Below are positions 46,945 to 58,059 of a stretch of DNA of 64,000 nt, in pieces (the first letter of the stretch is position 1; each line of letters opens with the position of its first letter). The notes beneath the pieces were generated by a model. That model was not told the origin of the DNA. It saw only the letters and a program-made list of their open reading frames with translations, and did no database searches. Location: contig JALPQD010000304.1 in assembly GCA_023101885.1 (NCBI GenBank), forward strand, positions 930,001 through 994,000, in the 5' to 3' direction. Source of the stretch: Typhlomys cinereus. Taxonomy: Eukaryota; Chordata; Mammalia; Rodentia; Platacanthomyidae. The position numbers were made by a program, and so were the translations under genes.

Positions 46945-47313
46945 CCTATAAGGGCCTAATGACACTTCATTCTCTGGTTCAAGATGAGTGGAACACTTCA
47001 TGGTTTTAATTCAAAGCTGTGCCACTGTAGCTACAAGTGTTATGTTATCATTTCCAGAAACTTTCTCAGAGTTCTCAGAGTTGGCTTTGCACTGAGAAAC
47101 CTTCACCTCTATGCTGTCTGGTCATTGACAAAAGAGGAGTCCTTCTAAAATGGCTTGTTTCCCACTACTCCACTCACCTGTCAAGAACAGAGGATTTTTC
47201 CAGCACTATGTGGCAGCAGACTGATGATTCCTGTTTGGATCACAAATCTCTTACGATGAGTCCAATGTCAATTATGGTGTTTTCTTTGTGTGTTTTATCG
47301 TTTGGGTACATAC
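46945..47313. other. Stretch with no recognised gene
   Basis: Unique-looking sequence between two L1s. Confidence 0.5.
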
Positions 47314-47359
47314 ATCCTTTTTTTTCTTTTTTTTTCTTTTTTTTTTTACCTTTTTTATT

Positions 47360-48386
47360 ATTATGTCAGCTCATACAAACTTAATAGGTACACCAGTTCG
47401 TTCCCTCCCTCCTCCTCCCCCCGAACCCCCTTCTCTCCCACCCCTCACCCCCTCCCTCCCCATCCCCCAGTGCCTCCCGCCCCAATTCCCAGAAAGTCCT
47501 TTCTCGTGCATGCCTGATTCTCCTCTGAACCCTCCTCTCCGATGACGTACAAGGATCCAGTGCCCATTCCTTGAACCCTTTCCCATGTTCCCCTTAAGTA
47601 TAGGAACACTGCTGTGGCTGCCAATCCCTTGCCTCCAAGGATCTTGGTGCCTTTACCAGATGCCAGACTTTGTGAGGTCAATAGTGTGTTGGACATTGCT
47701 CAGGGCATGCAAAGTCCAATTATGATTGCTTCGGCCCTAACTTGTGTGGAGTATCTTGCATATCATTGCTCCCCCCATCCTTTCGCTCTTACACTCTTAC
47801 CGCCCCCTCTTCCGCAAATGTCCCTGAGCTTCAGGATGGGGAGAGATTAGGCTGGCCTAGTTCTAGGTGGTTGATATAGAGTCTCTGAAGTTCTGGATTG
47901 TGGTTTGTTGATTTTCTTTTGCAGTTTTGCTGCTCCTGCAATGCCCTTCACTCCATCCTGATGGGCATTGTATGTCACTCTCTGGCCAGAGACAGAAAGC
48001 TCTTAAATTAGAGTTTTGTTATAAGAGCACATTCAAAGGTAGATGTATTGAAAGTAGGAAACCACAGTGAGGGACGGGTCTATTACCCATTTGCAAAATG
48101 GCTACTTTTTATCTGCCAGACTATATGCCTTCCTCTTCTAGTGAGATCATACCCCCTCAGTAGTAAATGATCAGGAACGAAAGTCTGTGAACTTAATCAG
48201 ATGTCTCATTACTTATTTGAGTCCTTGATGGAGGCCTATTTTCTCTGCTGTAACATGGTCCCCTCTCTCCTTGTTTCTGGTGTGACCCCGTTACCCCATC
48301 CCTCCTGTTCATAATCCTTGCAATTACTGTAGGTATTACAGAGATTTTTCTTTGAGTGTCTCTAGGTGGGCTGGGTGGGTTTGGTA
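47360..48386 (-). other. 3' UTR of L1 copy K
   Basis: About 1 kb from the ORF2 stop to the A tail. On the sense strand the distal part is a G-rich polypurine tract (complement of about 47400-47470) that is kept in all full 3' ends of this lineage. Such tracts are a known feature of mammalian L1 3' UTRs and can form G-quadruplexes; the function is not established. Confidence 0.85.
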
Positions 48387-51300
48387 CTAGGAGCCACCTA
48401 TTAGGGAATACATACAATGCTTAATTTTCTGGGTCTAGGATACTTCATTTAATATGATTGTTTCTAATGACATCCATTTCCCGGCAAATTCCAGTAATCC
48501 ATCATTTTTGATGGCTGAGTACTACTCCATTGTATAGATGTACCACTTTTTCCTTATCCACTCGTCAACTGTTGGACATTTAGGTTGATTCCATGACTTT
48601 GCTATTGTAAACAGTGCTGCTATGAACATAGTCGTGCTTGTGCTATCGAGGTGAACCTCTGCTGTATGGGGAGTTATTCCCAAAAGTGGAATAGCAGGGT
48701 CATATGGCATTTCAATCTTTAATTTCTTTGAGAATCTCCAGACGGCTTGCCAGAGTGGCTGTATGAGCCTGCATTCCCGCCAGCAATGTAGGAGAGTTCC
48801 CCTCTCACCACACCTCTCCAGCATTTGTTGTTGTTTGTATTGTGGATTTTTGCCATCCTGACCAGGGTGAGATGATATCTCAGGGAAGTTTTGATTTGCA
48901 TTTCCCTGATGGCTAAAGAAGTGGAGCATTGTTTAAGATATTTGTTAGACATTTTAATTTCATCCCTGGAAAAGTTTCTTTTAAGTTCCAGGGCCCATTT
49001 TTAAATTGGGCCTTTGGTTTCCTTGGTTTTTAGTTTTCTAAGTTCTTTCTGCACTCTGGACAGCAGAGTTCTATCAGATGTGTGGTTAGTGAAGATTTTC
49101 TCCCATTCTGTGGGTTGCCTTTGAGCTCGTGTTACAATCTGTTTATCTGAACAGAAGCTCTTTAATTTCACAAGATCCCAACTGTTGAGAGTTGGTAGCA
49201 GTCAGTGACTATGCCATTGGATGTCTGTTTGGGAAATGTTGGCCTAGCCCAATCAGCTCGAGGGAGTTCCCTATCCTTTCAACTATGGTTTTTATAGTCT
49301 CTGGCCTGATATCAAGGTCCTTGATCCATTTGGAATTAAGTCTTGTACATGGTGACAAGTACGGGTCCAGCTTTAATCTTCTGCATGTGGAGATCCAGTT
49401 TTGCCAGCACCATTTGTTGAAGATGCTGTTCTTTTTCCATTGGATTCTTTGGGCCCCTTTGTCAAAGGTCAAATGGCTGTACTTTTGTGGGCTTATATCT
49501 GGGTCTTCAATCCTTATCCATTGATTTGTGTGTCTATTTTAGAGCCAGTACCAGGCTGTCTTTATAACTATGCATTTGTAATATAGACTTAGGTTTGGTA
49601 TGGTAATACCTCCAGCAGTGTTTTTGTTACTCAGGATTGTCTTTGCTATCCTGGGTCTTTTGTTCCTCCATATGAACTTTGAGATTGTTTGGTCAACTTC
49701 TTTGAAGAATTGCTTTGGGATTTTGATTGGTATAGCATTGAATCTGTATATTGCCTTAGGCAGGATGGTCATTTCTACGATGTTGATTCTGCCAATCCAG
49801 GAACAAAGGAGGTCTTTCCACCTTCTGGTGTCTTCTGCTGTATCTTTCTTTAGGGTTTTAAAGTTTTCATTGTAAAGGTCTTTTACCTCCTTGGTTAGGT
49901 TTATACCAAGGTATTTCATTTTTTTAGGGGCTATAATAAATGGGATTGTTTCTCTCAAGGCTTTTCCACTTCTTTCATTCTGGGCTTATAGGAAGGCTTC
50001 TGATTTTTGCACATTTATTTTGTATCCTCCCACCCTGCTGAACTTCTCAATTAGTTCCAGAAGCTTCCTGGTGCAGTTTTTGGGATCATTCAGGTATAAG
50101 ATCATGTCATCTGCAAATAGGGATAGCTTGACTTCTTCCTTGCCGATTTGAAGCCCTCTTATGTCCCTTTCTTGTCTTATGGCTTCAGCTAAGACTTCAA
50201 GTACAATGTTGAATAGAAGTGCTGAGAGTAGACAGCCTTCTCTAGTTCCTGATCGAAGTGGGAATGCTTCCAATTGTTCCCCATTGAGCATAATCCTTGC
50301 TGTGGGCTTGTTGGACACAGCTTTTATTATATTGATAAAGGTTCCTTCCATTCCTACTGTCTCTAGCCTTTTGATCATAAAAGGCTGTTGGATCTTGTCA
50401 AAGGCTTTTTCTGCATCTATCGAGAGTATCATGTGGTCTTGGACTTTGGACTGGTTTACATGATGAATTACATTTATGGATTTGCATATGTTGAACCAAC
50501 CTTGTGTGCTGGGGATGAAGCCTACTTGGTCCCCGTGAATGATCTTTTTGATGTGTTTTTTTGAATCCGATTTGCTAAGACTTTGTTGAGAATCTTTGCG
50601 TCTGTGTTCATCAGAGAGATCAGCCTATAGTTTTTTTTTAAGTGAGTCTTTATTAGGTTTTGGGATTAAAACGATATTAGCTTCATAGAAGGAATTTGGT
50701 AGTGTTCATTCCTCTGTTATTTGATGGAACAGTTTAAGGAGTATTGGTGTTATTAACTCCTTAAATGTCTGGTAGAACTCTTTGCTGAATCCATCCGATC
50801 CAGGGCATTTTTTGGTGGGAAGATTTGACATTATTTCTTCAATTTCCTTATATGTTATAGGACTATTTAAATAATTCACAACTTCCTGATTCAATTTAGG
50901 TAAGTTGTGTTTACTTAGAAATTCATCCATCTCTTTTGTGTTGTCAAACTTCACAGAGTATAAGTTTTTGAAATATGATGTTATAATTCTCTGGATTTCT
51001 TGGGTATCAGTAGTGATAACTCCATGTTCATTTCTAATTTTGTTAATTTGGGTTTTCTCTCTCTTGCTTTTGGTTAATTTTGCTAGGGGTGTCTCAATCT
51101 TATTGATTTTTTCAACGAACCAGCTTTTTTTTTATAACATTTTTATTATTATTTCTGCTCATACAAACTTAATAGGTAGACCAGTTCCCTCCCCCCTCCT
51201 CCTCCCCCTGAACCCCCTGCTCCCCCTTCCTCCCTCCCCATCTCCCAGTACCTCCCCCCCCCAATTCCCAGAGAGTCCTTTATTGTGTATGCCTAACTCT

Positions 51301-52158
51301 CCTCTTGGTCCTCCTTTCTGATGACGTAAAAGGACCCAGTGGCATTTCCCTGAACCCTTTCTCGTGTTCCCCTTAAGCATAGGAACACTACTGTGGCCAT
51401 CAATCCCTTGCCTCCAAGGATCTTGGTGCTTTTAGCCGATGTTAGACTTTGTGAGGTCAATAGTGTGACGGACATGGCGCAGGGCATGCAAAGTCCTATT
51501 ATGATTGCTTCAGCCCTATCTAGTGTGGAGACTCTTCAAATCATTGCTCCCCCCATCCTTTTGCTCTTACAATCTTACCGCCCCCTCTTCCGCAGATGTC
51601 CCTGAGCTTCAGGATGGGGGGAGATTAGGCTGACTTAGTTCTATGTGGATGATATAGAGTCTCTGAAGTTCTGGATTGTGGTTTGTTGATTTTCTTTTGC
51701 AGTTTTGCTGCTCCTGCTATGTCCTTCACTCCATCCTGATGGGCACTGTATGTCACCCCCTGGTCAGAGACAAAAAACTGTTAAACTGGAGTCTTGTTAT
51801 AATAGCAAATTCAAGAGTAGATGTACTAAAAGCAGGAAACCTCGGTGAGGGAGGGATCAGTCACCCATTTGCAAAATGATCTCTTTTCATCTGCCAGACT
51901 ATATGCCCTCTCCTTCTGGTGAGATCATACCCCCTCAGTTGTACATGATCAGGAACGAATGTCTGTGAACTTAACCAGGTGTCACATTACTTACTTGCAT
52001 TCCTTGGAGGTCGATTTTCTCTGCTGTAACATGGTCCCCTCTCTCCTTGTGTCTGGTGTGGCTCTCCAACACCATCCCTCCTGTTCACAATCCTTGCAAT
52101 TACCATATTACATAGATTTACCCTTGAGTGTCTCAATGTGGGCTGGGTGAGTTTGGTA

Positions 52159-52827
52159 CTAGGAGCCACCTATTAGGGAGTACATACGGTGCTTAACTTT
52201 CTGGGATTGGGATACTTCACTTAATATAATTGTTTCTAATGACATACATTGCCCAGCAAACTCCAGTAATTCATCATTTTTGATGGCTGAGTAGTACTCC
52301 ATTGTATAGATGTACCACTTTTTCCTTATCCACTCGTCAACTGTTGGACATTTAGGTTGATTCCATGACTTTGCTATTGTAAACAGTGCTGCTATGAACA
52401 TGGTCGTGCTGGTGCTATCGAGGTGAACCTCTGCTGTATGGGGGGTTATTCCCAAAAGTGGAATAGCAGGGTCATATGGCATTTCAATCTTTAATTTCTT
52501 TAAGAATCTCCAGACAGCTCGCCAGAATGGCTGTATGAGTCTGCATTCCCACCAGCAATGTAGCAGGGTTCCCCTCTCTCCACATCCTCTGCAGCACTTG
52601 TTGTTGTTTGTATTGTGGATTTTTGCCATCCTGACCGGGGTGAGATAGTATCTCAGGGAAGTTTTGATTTGCATTTCCCTGATGGCTAAAGAAGTGGAGC
52701 ATTGTTTAAGATATTTGTTAGACATTTTAATTTCATCTCTGGTAAAATTTCTTTTAAGTTCCAGGGCCCATTTTTTAATTGGACCGGTGTTTTCCTTGGT
52801 GTTTAATTTTCTAAGTTCTTTGTGCAC
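52159..52827 (-). pseudogene. L1 ORF2 C-terminal region of copy L, open frame
   Basis: 222 uninterrupted codons from 'MHKELRKLNTKENTGPIKKW' to the family stop after 'YSLIGGS'. It includes the cysteine-rich zinc-knuckle-like segment (Cys, Cys, His, Cys in '[15 protein letters not shown]'), needed for L1 RNP activity in studied L1s. It is the best-preserved ORF2 end in the window and a good reference for lesions in the other copies. It is not a gene on its own: the endonuclease and RT domains were never copied into this insertion. Confidence 0.92.
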
Positions 52828-52981
52828 TCTGGACAGTAGAGCTCTGTCAGATATATGGTTAGTGAAGATTTTCTCCCATTCTGTGGGTTGCCTTTGAGCT
52901 CATGTTACAATCTGTTTATATGAACAGAAGCTCTTTAATTTCACAAGATCCCAACTGTTGAGAGTTGGTAGCAGTCAGTGA

Positions 52982-53366
52982 CTATGCCATTGGATGTCTG
53001 TTTGGGAAATGTTGGCCTAGCCCAATCAGCTCGAGGGAGTTCCCTATCCTTTCAACTATGGTTTTTATAGTCTCTGGCCTGATATCAAGGTCCTTGATCC
53101 ATTTGGAATTAAGTCTTGTACATGGTGACAAGTACGGGTCCAGCTTTAATCTTCTGCATGTGGAGATCCAGTTTTGCCAGCACCATTCGTTGAAGATGCT
53201 GTTCTTTTTCCATTGGATTCTTTGGGCCCCTTTGTCAAAGATCAAATGGCTGTATTTTTGTGGGCTTATATCTGGGTCCTCAACCCTTATCCATTGATCT
53301 GTGTGTCTATTTTGGAGCCAGTACCAGGCTGTTTTTATAACTATGAATTTGTAGTATAGACTAAGG
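52982..53366 (-). pseudogene. L1 ORF2 segment of copy L at its truncated 5' end
   Basis: The frame reads '[20 protein letters not shown]...' and continues to 'GLGQHFPNRHPMA'. It is read in phase from host copy K ('KINQSKSWFV' joins directly), a chance fusion across the insertion point. A frameshift then separates it from the 52159-52827 frame. Confidence 0.85.
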
Positions 53367-54523
53367 ACGAACCAGCTTTTTGATTGGTTGATTTTTTCTA
53401 TCATTTTCTTAATCTCGATTTCAGATATTTCTCCCCTTATTTTGCTAATCTCCTCTCTTCTACTACTTTTGGGATCAGATTGCTCTAGTTTCTCTAAAGC
53501 TTTAAGCTGCATTGTTAAGTTGTTTATTTCTGATGTTTCCATTTTTTTTTTTTTGATGTAGGCATTAAGAGTTATGAACTTACCTCTTAGGACAGCTTTC
53601 ATTGTGTCCCAGAGATTTTGGTAAGTTGTATTTTCGTTATCATTCACTTTCAGGAAATCTTGAATGTCCTTTCTAATTTCTTCCTAAATCCAGTTCTCAT
53701 TCAGCATCATATTGTTAAGTTTCCAGGAGTTAGTGTATTTTCTCTTGTTTGTTGTGTTGTGGATGTCCAGCTTTAGGCCATGGTAGTCTGACAGGGCACA
53801 GGTTAGAATTTCAACTTTTTTGTATATGTGTAGATCCGTTTTGTGGCCCAGTATGTGATCTATTTTGGAGAAAGTTCCGTGTGCTGCTGAGAAAAATGTG
53901 TATTCTTTGGTGCGTGGGTGAAAAGTTCGATAGAGATCTGTAAGGTCCATTTCTTTCAGGGTTTGATTAAGTTCCAAAGTGTCTCTGTTAAGCTTTTGAC
54001 CTGTTGATCTATTCCATGTTGAGAGGGTGGTGTTGAAGTCCCCAAGAATTATCGTTTGCGGGTTGATTTCTTGCTTTAGACGCTGTAGGGTTTTCTTAAT
54101 GAATGTGGAGGGGCCAGTATTGGGTGCATATATGTTCAGTATTGTGAAGTCTTCCTGGTGAATTGTACCTGTGACTAAAATGTAGTATCCATCCATGTTT
54201 CTTATAATTTTCTTTGGTTTGAAGTCCACTTTGTCTGATATCATAATGGCCACCCCTGCCTTTTTTCTGCTTCCATTAGCTTGTAGAATTGTTGACCAGC
54301 CTTTTATTTTTAGAGCGTGCCTATCTTTTGTGGTGAGATGGGTTTCCTGCAGGCAGCAGTTTGATGGATTGTCATTTTTCATCCAAATTTGTAATCTGTG
54401 TCTCTTGATCGGTGAGTTAATTCCATTAACATTTAGTGTTATAATGGAGAAACTATTGTTAATTCCAGACATTTATTATGTGTAGTGGCTTTTGTAAGTA
54501 AATATACTTTGTTTTTAGTGGTG

Positions 54524-55587
54524 TTATACTTGCCTTCTGTTCTCCTGGATATGCCTGTTTTTTTCTTCAAGCTTGAGTATCATTTCTAGCATTTTTTGAA
54601 GGTCTGGTTTGGTGGACATGTATCCCTTCAAGTTGTCTTTGTGCTGAAAGATTTTTCTTTCTCCCTCGATCATGCCTTTTAGTTTTGCAGGGTAAATCAG
54701 CCTGGGTTGACATTTTTGCTCATTCAATACTTGAAGTATGTCTCTCCAAGCTCTTCTTGCTTTTACTGTTTCGACTGAGAAGTCATTTTTTATTTTAGTA
54801 GGTTTACCTTTAAAAGTGACTTGTTTTTTCTCCCTTGAAGCTCTCAGCACCAGTTCTTTATCTTGAATGTGGAGTGTTTTGACTATTATTTGCCGTGGCG
54901 AGCTTCTGTTTTGGTCATATCTGTTTGGAGTGTGGAATGCCTCTTGTATATGGATGGGCCTCTCTTTTTTTATATGAGGAAAGTTTTCCTTGATGATGGT
55001 TTGAAAAATTTCCTCAGGGGTGGTATTTTGAGATTCTTGCTCTGGTATTCCATGAATATGCATGTTAGGCTTCTTCAGGGTGTCCCATATCTCTTGGATA
55101 TTTCTCTCAAGCATCTTTTTGGCTTTAACAACCTCTTCCATTGAGCTGGTTAATACTCCATTTTATCTTCAAGGTCTGAAATTCTGTTTTCTTCTTCCTT
55201 AGTTCTGCTAATAAGACTCTCTGTGGAGTTCTGGGTTGAAGATAACTTGTCTTTTAGCTCAGTTTTAAATTCTGCTTGAGTCTGCTTTAACTGCTCTATG
55301 CCAGTTTTTGTTTCTTGCACTGTTTTTCTCAACTCCTCCAAGTGTCTGTTGTGTTCCTCTTCAAAGCGATTGATTCGATTTTTTAATTCCTCCCGGATTT
55401 CCTCTTTCATAGTATTGAACATGGTAATGATCATATTTTGAAGGTCGTTATCCTGGGTCAGGCTTTCTTGGCCATTTTCCATGGGTTTGTTCTGGTTGGA
55501 GTCTAACATTATGGGATTAATTCCTTCAGCGGGAGATTTGTTTACTTGAGTGTTGTTTCTCATGGATTTGCACTTTGACTTTGGCAT
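54524..55587 (-). pseudogene. L1 ORF1 of copy K, single-base frameshift
   Basis: ORF1 protein is the trimeric nucleic-acid chaperone that coats L1 RNA. The start at 55587 ('MPKSKCKSMRN') matches copy N. The first 145 codons (55150-55587) cover the basic N-terminus and a heptad-rich coiled coil ('LEELRKTVQETKTGIEQL'). About one base is missing near 55158-55160 relative to copy N, moving the rest to another frame (54524-55141, 205 codons), which holds the RRM-like core ('SPRQIIVKTL') and C-terminal domain ('TFKGKPTKI', 'YPAKLKG'). Combined length of about 354 codons is normal for rodent ORF1. One lesion disables an otherwise well-kept gene. Confidence 0.93.
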
Positions 55588-55997
55588 TGTTGTTTTAACT
55601 CTTAAGATCTTCTTTCAATTTCTGTGCGTTTTTCACTAAACTGAATTATTGACCTGGGATTTTGGGGGTTGGCGGAGATGGAGCTTACCTAGATTGAGGT
55701 GAGTCCAGGCTGGACCCCGCGAGTCCCAGGCGGCGGAGTGGGGGAAGGGAGGATGGGGCGGTCGGCGGGGCGCTATTTAACCTGGGGGACCTGGGGGCAG
55801 GGCCCTGGCGCAGAGGGGATGTCCTCTTCCTCCCAAGCCTTCTGTGCAGCGGCTCCAGCTGGATGGTGGGAGGAGCTGGGTCCCCTGGGTGGCCTGGGGG
55901 TTCTGGGGGTGGTGCGCCCACGGAGCTTACCTTCCTCGCGTGGTGAGGCCTGGCTGGACCAGCGCGCGTCCTGGGCTGCGGAGTGGAGGGAAGGGAG
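55588..55997 (-). promoter_or_regulatory. L1 5' UTR/promoter of copy K with tandem monomers
   Basis: Upstream of ORF1 comes a short AT-rich tether (about 55588-55676), then GC- and CpG-rich DNA. The string gagcttacct recurs at 55681 and 55923, a period of 242 bp. The following about 75 bases align in both units (shared 'ctggacc', 'gcggagtg', 'gggaaggga'). So there is one whole monomer and a partial distal one. Rodent L1 5' UTRs built of about 200-bp monomers act as pol II promoters; that this one does so is inference. The dense CpGs make it a likely DNA methylation target. Confidence 0.85.
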
Positions 55998-56039
55998 ATC
56001 CTTTTTTCTACTAACATGGATACCATGTGGCTTTTGGCC

Positions 56040-56168
56040 TCTGTTCTATCTCCCTTTCTTTTTTTCTTTTTTTCTTTTTTTCTTTCTTTATTTCTTTCTT
56101 TCTTTCTTTCTTATCTCCCTTTCTTTCTTTCTTTCTTTCCTTTCTTTCTTTTCTTTCTCTCTCTCTTA
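56040..56168. repeat. (CTTT)n pyrimidine-rich microsatellite
   Basis: Imperfect TTTC repeat with 'atctccctttc' interruptions, ending in CT dinucleotides. It begins about 40 bp beyond the 5' end of copy K. Ser/Phe/Leu-rich frames here are repeat translations. Confidence 0.95.
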
Positions 56169-56489
56169 GTTCAAAAATTACTATACAAAGGATTTTTCTT
56201 TGTTGTTTCATTATTAAAATTGATTTTTTTTTAGATTCTTCCTCTTCTCACTTGAATTAAGTCATGGTTCAAAATAGACTGTTCTACTAACTGCACTTGG
56301 AGTAGAGCACACTCTACTTAGAACTATGCCCTTTTGTGTGGACTCTGTTCCATACCTTTTGTTCAATATTTGTTTTCTACTGAAATGACATTACTAATGT
56401 TAGTCACCTCCTCCAATGAACCCCTACACATTTCCTAAAAATTCTAGTAGCTTTGCAAAAATATCATATGTCGTCTTCCCATCCCGTGT
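56169..56489. other. AT-rich stretch, nothing recognised
   Basis: No supported feature. Confidence 0.5.
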
Positions 56490-57790
56490 TGACATTTTTT
56501 GATCATTCTTTCACAATTTCAGACATATGTATGATCTTAATGTATTATATATTATATATATATAATACAATTAGATCATATTCCCTTCATTATCATCCCC
56601 TAAAATTCCCTTCCTGCCCAACCATTCATTTTCTCAATAGGTCCCCATTCTACTTTCATGTCTTTTTCATGTGTGTTCAATTCCATTTAATTCAGGTTGT
56701 CTGAATTATCCCAGCAGTGGTGTCAATTTGCTTGAGCATACTCAGGTAACCAGTGACTGCATTATTAAGGAATATCACTCCACCTTGTCAGCAACCATTA
56801 TCTATCTATTCAGATAATAATGGGACCTCAGGATGCTCTACATACATGACAGGTATTGAATGTCCCAACATTCTGGGAGATCATGAGTACAGAACTCACA
56901 CCATGACAGCACTTCACTGCATACTTTTCCACTTTACAGGACACACATTCTTTTTGCTCCTTCTTTTATGATATACTCTGATGTGCCATTCAGGGAGAGT
57001 GTGCAACAGTCACATATTCTCAGCATTTTGACAGTTACAAATTTCCACATTACCCACCCAGAGAGAAGTTTCTCTGATCAAGGCTGAGAGCAATATCAGT
57101 CTATGGGAATAAACATAAATATTGTGACCAGTAAGCTATCTCAACAGGGAAGATGACTGCTTGAAACTTGCCCATCTAAATTTGATTTCCCAAAGCCCAC
57201 ATGATAGTGGTAAAAAACAAACTGACAAAAGTTATCCTCAGGTTTCCACCTGAGCTACAAAAAAAAATACAAATATTTACAAGAGCAATTTGACAATATG
57301 ACTAATTAATGAAAGAGCAGTAGTAGATTTACCACAGTGTCCTAGAACCTCTTCAGCCTTGGAACTTTAAGCAAGTTTGTAGTAATAGGCTTGAAACCCT
57401 CCTGCCGAATGAGCCTCAACTACAATCTCAATGATGTCACTCCCATAACGCTAATGCTCAATTGCTCCAGGGGAACCACTCCTTGGTGGGCTAGTAGCAT
57501 AGCCTGAAGGGCTCACAGCTACTGTCATCACACCACTCACCCAGCAGCCTGCAAATGACGCAGGGAACGCTGGCTGCACTGAAGAAGCTCTCAGCTCACT
57601 TCCAGCTTTCTTCTCTAATTTTGTTCTCAATCAAAACATGTGATGTCATCAAAAATGAGGTCATACCATCATCTAATTGTGTTGGGAAACCAAGAACAAT
57701 GTTTCAGTAATCTGTACTGCTCAATGATTTCTGGGGCCTTTCCAACTGAGAGCTTGTCACACCCAGCCCAGGAAATATCATAGAATAATT
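56490..57790 (-). mobile_element. Old Lx-like L1 3' UTR fragment
   Basis: Contains, in minus-strand order, 'ttctcaataggtccccattc', 'gagcatactcaggtaaccag', 'tctgatcaaggctgagagca', 'agtctatgggaataaacata' and 'gaaaccaagaacaatgtttc', matching the plan of the pieces at 40640-41830 and 43560-44120. A palindromic (AT)n is at about 56545-56570. No ORF remains. Confidence 0.55.
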
Positions 57791-57814
57791 TATATGTTCT
57801 AGAGAAGTATTATC

Positions 57815-58020
57815 CACCTGACATAGTTAGATACAGGTGTCAACTCAGAAGTCTTGTGCATATGATGCAACCAGTTCCCTTAGTCCCTGGTGTATTTATG
57901 ACCTCTTCTGCCATGTTGGACTAGACTGCAACTAGACAAGCATACACCAAATAAAACTCCTTGTTTCCTTAAGAAGTTTTCTTGTGAATTTATCAGGAAC
58001 ATCTAGACTAACTCAGTAGC
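57815..58020 (-). mobile_element. hAT-like composite fragment with repeat X end
   Basis: 'gacatagttagatacaggtg' (57819 on) is the reverse complement of the end of repeat X copy 1, here in opposite orientation. It is joined to a segment with 'accaaataaaactccttgtt', resembling the right end of URR1-like elements. Confidence 0.45.
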
Positions 58021-58059
58021 ACTCATGAGGGATTTTTCCCTTCAAACTCTTTTTTATAC

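Larger units (their letters stand above)
51130..53366 (-). mobile_element. LINE-1 copy L, nested in ORF2 of copy K
   Basis: 2,237 bp, 5' truncated inside ORF2, same orientation as the host element: T-rich tail (51130-51143), polypyrimidine tract (about 51185-51270), 3' UTR, ORF2 C-terminal half. It is flanked by a perfect 15-bp duplication, acgaaccagcttttt, at 51115-51129 and 53367-53381. The shared 0.8-1 kb with copy K differs at only a few per cent of positions or less, so both belong to one recently active subfamily. Confidence 0.97.
48387..54472 (-). pseudogene. L1 ORF2 of copy K (endonuclease/reverse transcriptase), disabled
   Basis: The start at 54472 is chosen by alignment with copies N and G. 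Residues 1 to about 240 form the AP-type endonuclease that nicks target DNA: 'LNVNG', 'QETHL', 'NIYAPN', 'ILGDFNTT' and 'KIDHILGHK' are present. The catalytic Asp-His pair reads Asp-Tyr (TAC at 53783-53785, CAC in copy G). A TAG at 53684-53686 stops the frame after 262 codons. Copy L then interrupts it at 51129/53382. The RT half has the FADD catalytic box (50106-50117) but an altered '[12 protein letters not shown]' motif and a TAA at 49986-49988. The cysteine-rich C-terminus (48522-48929) is recognisable but frame-shifted. Confidence 0.92.
47324..55997 (-). mobile_element. Full-length LINE-1 (copy K), interrupted by copy L
   Basis: Complete minus-strand L1 of about 6.4 kb once the nested copy (51130-53366 plus one duplication) is discounted. 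5' to 3' it has a CpG-rich 5' UTR with tandem monomers (55588-55997), ORF1 (54524-55587), spacer, ORF2 (48387-54472) and a 3' UTR with G-rich tract (complement at about 47400-47470) and A tail. A candidate duplication, atcctttttt, flanks it at 47314-47323 and 55998-56007; the T-rich site leaves its exact length open. High similarity to copy L marks it as a young family member, but ORF1 and ORF2 both carry disabling changes. Confidence 0.95.

Noticed and set aside
49192..49524. 110-codon plus-strand frame nearly identical to one at 52965-53297
   Set aside because: Both are antisense shadows of L1 ORF2; their similarity reflects L1 relatedness, not a duplicated gene.
55699..56169. 156-codon plus-strand frame across the GC-rich island
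   Set aside because: Antisense of the L1 5' UTR monomers running into a (CTTT)n tract; no independent gene evidence.
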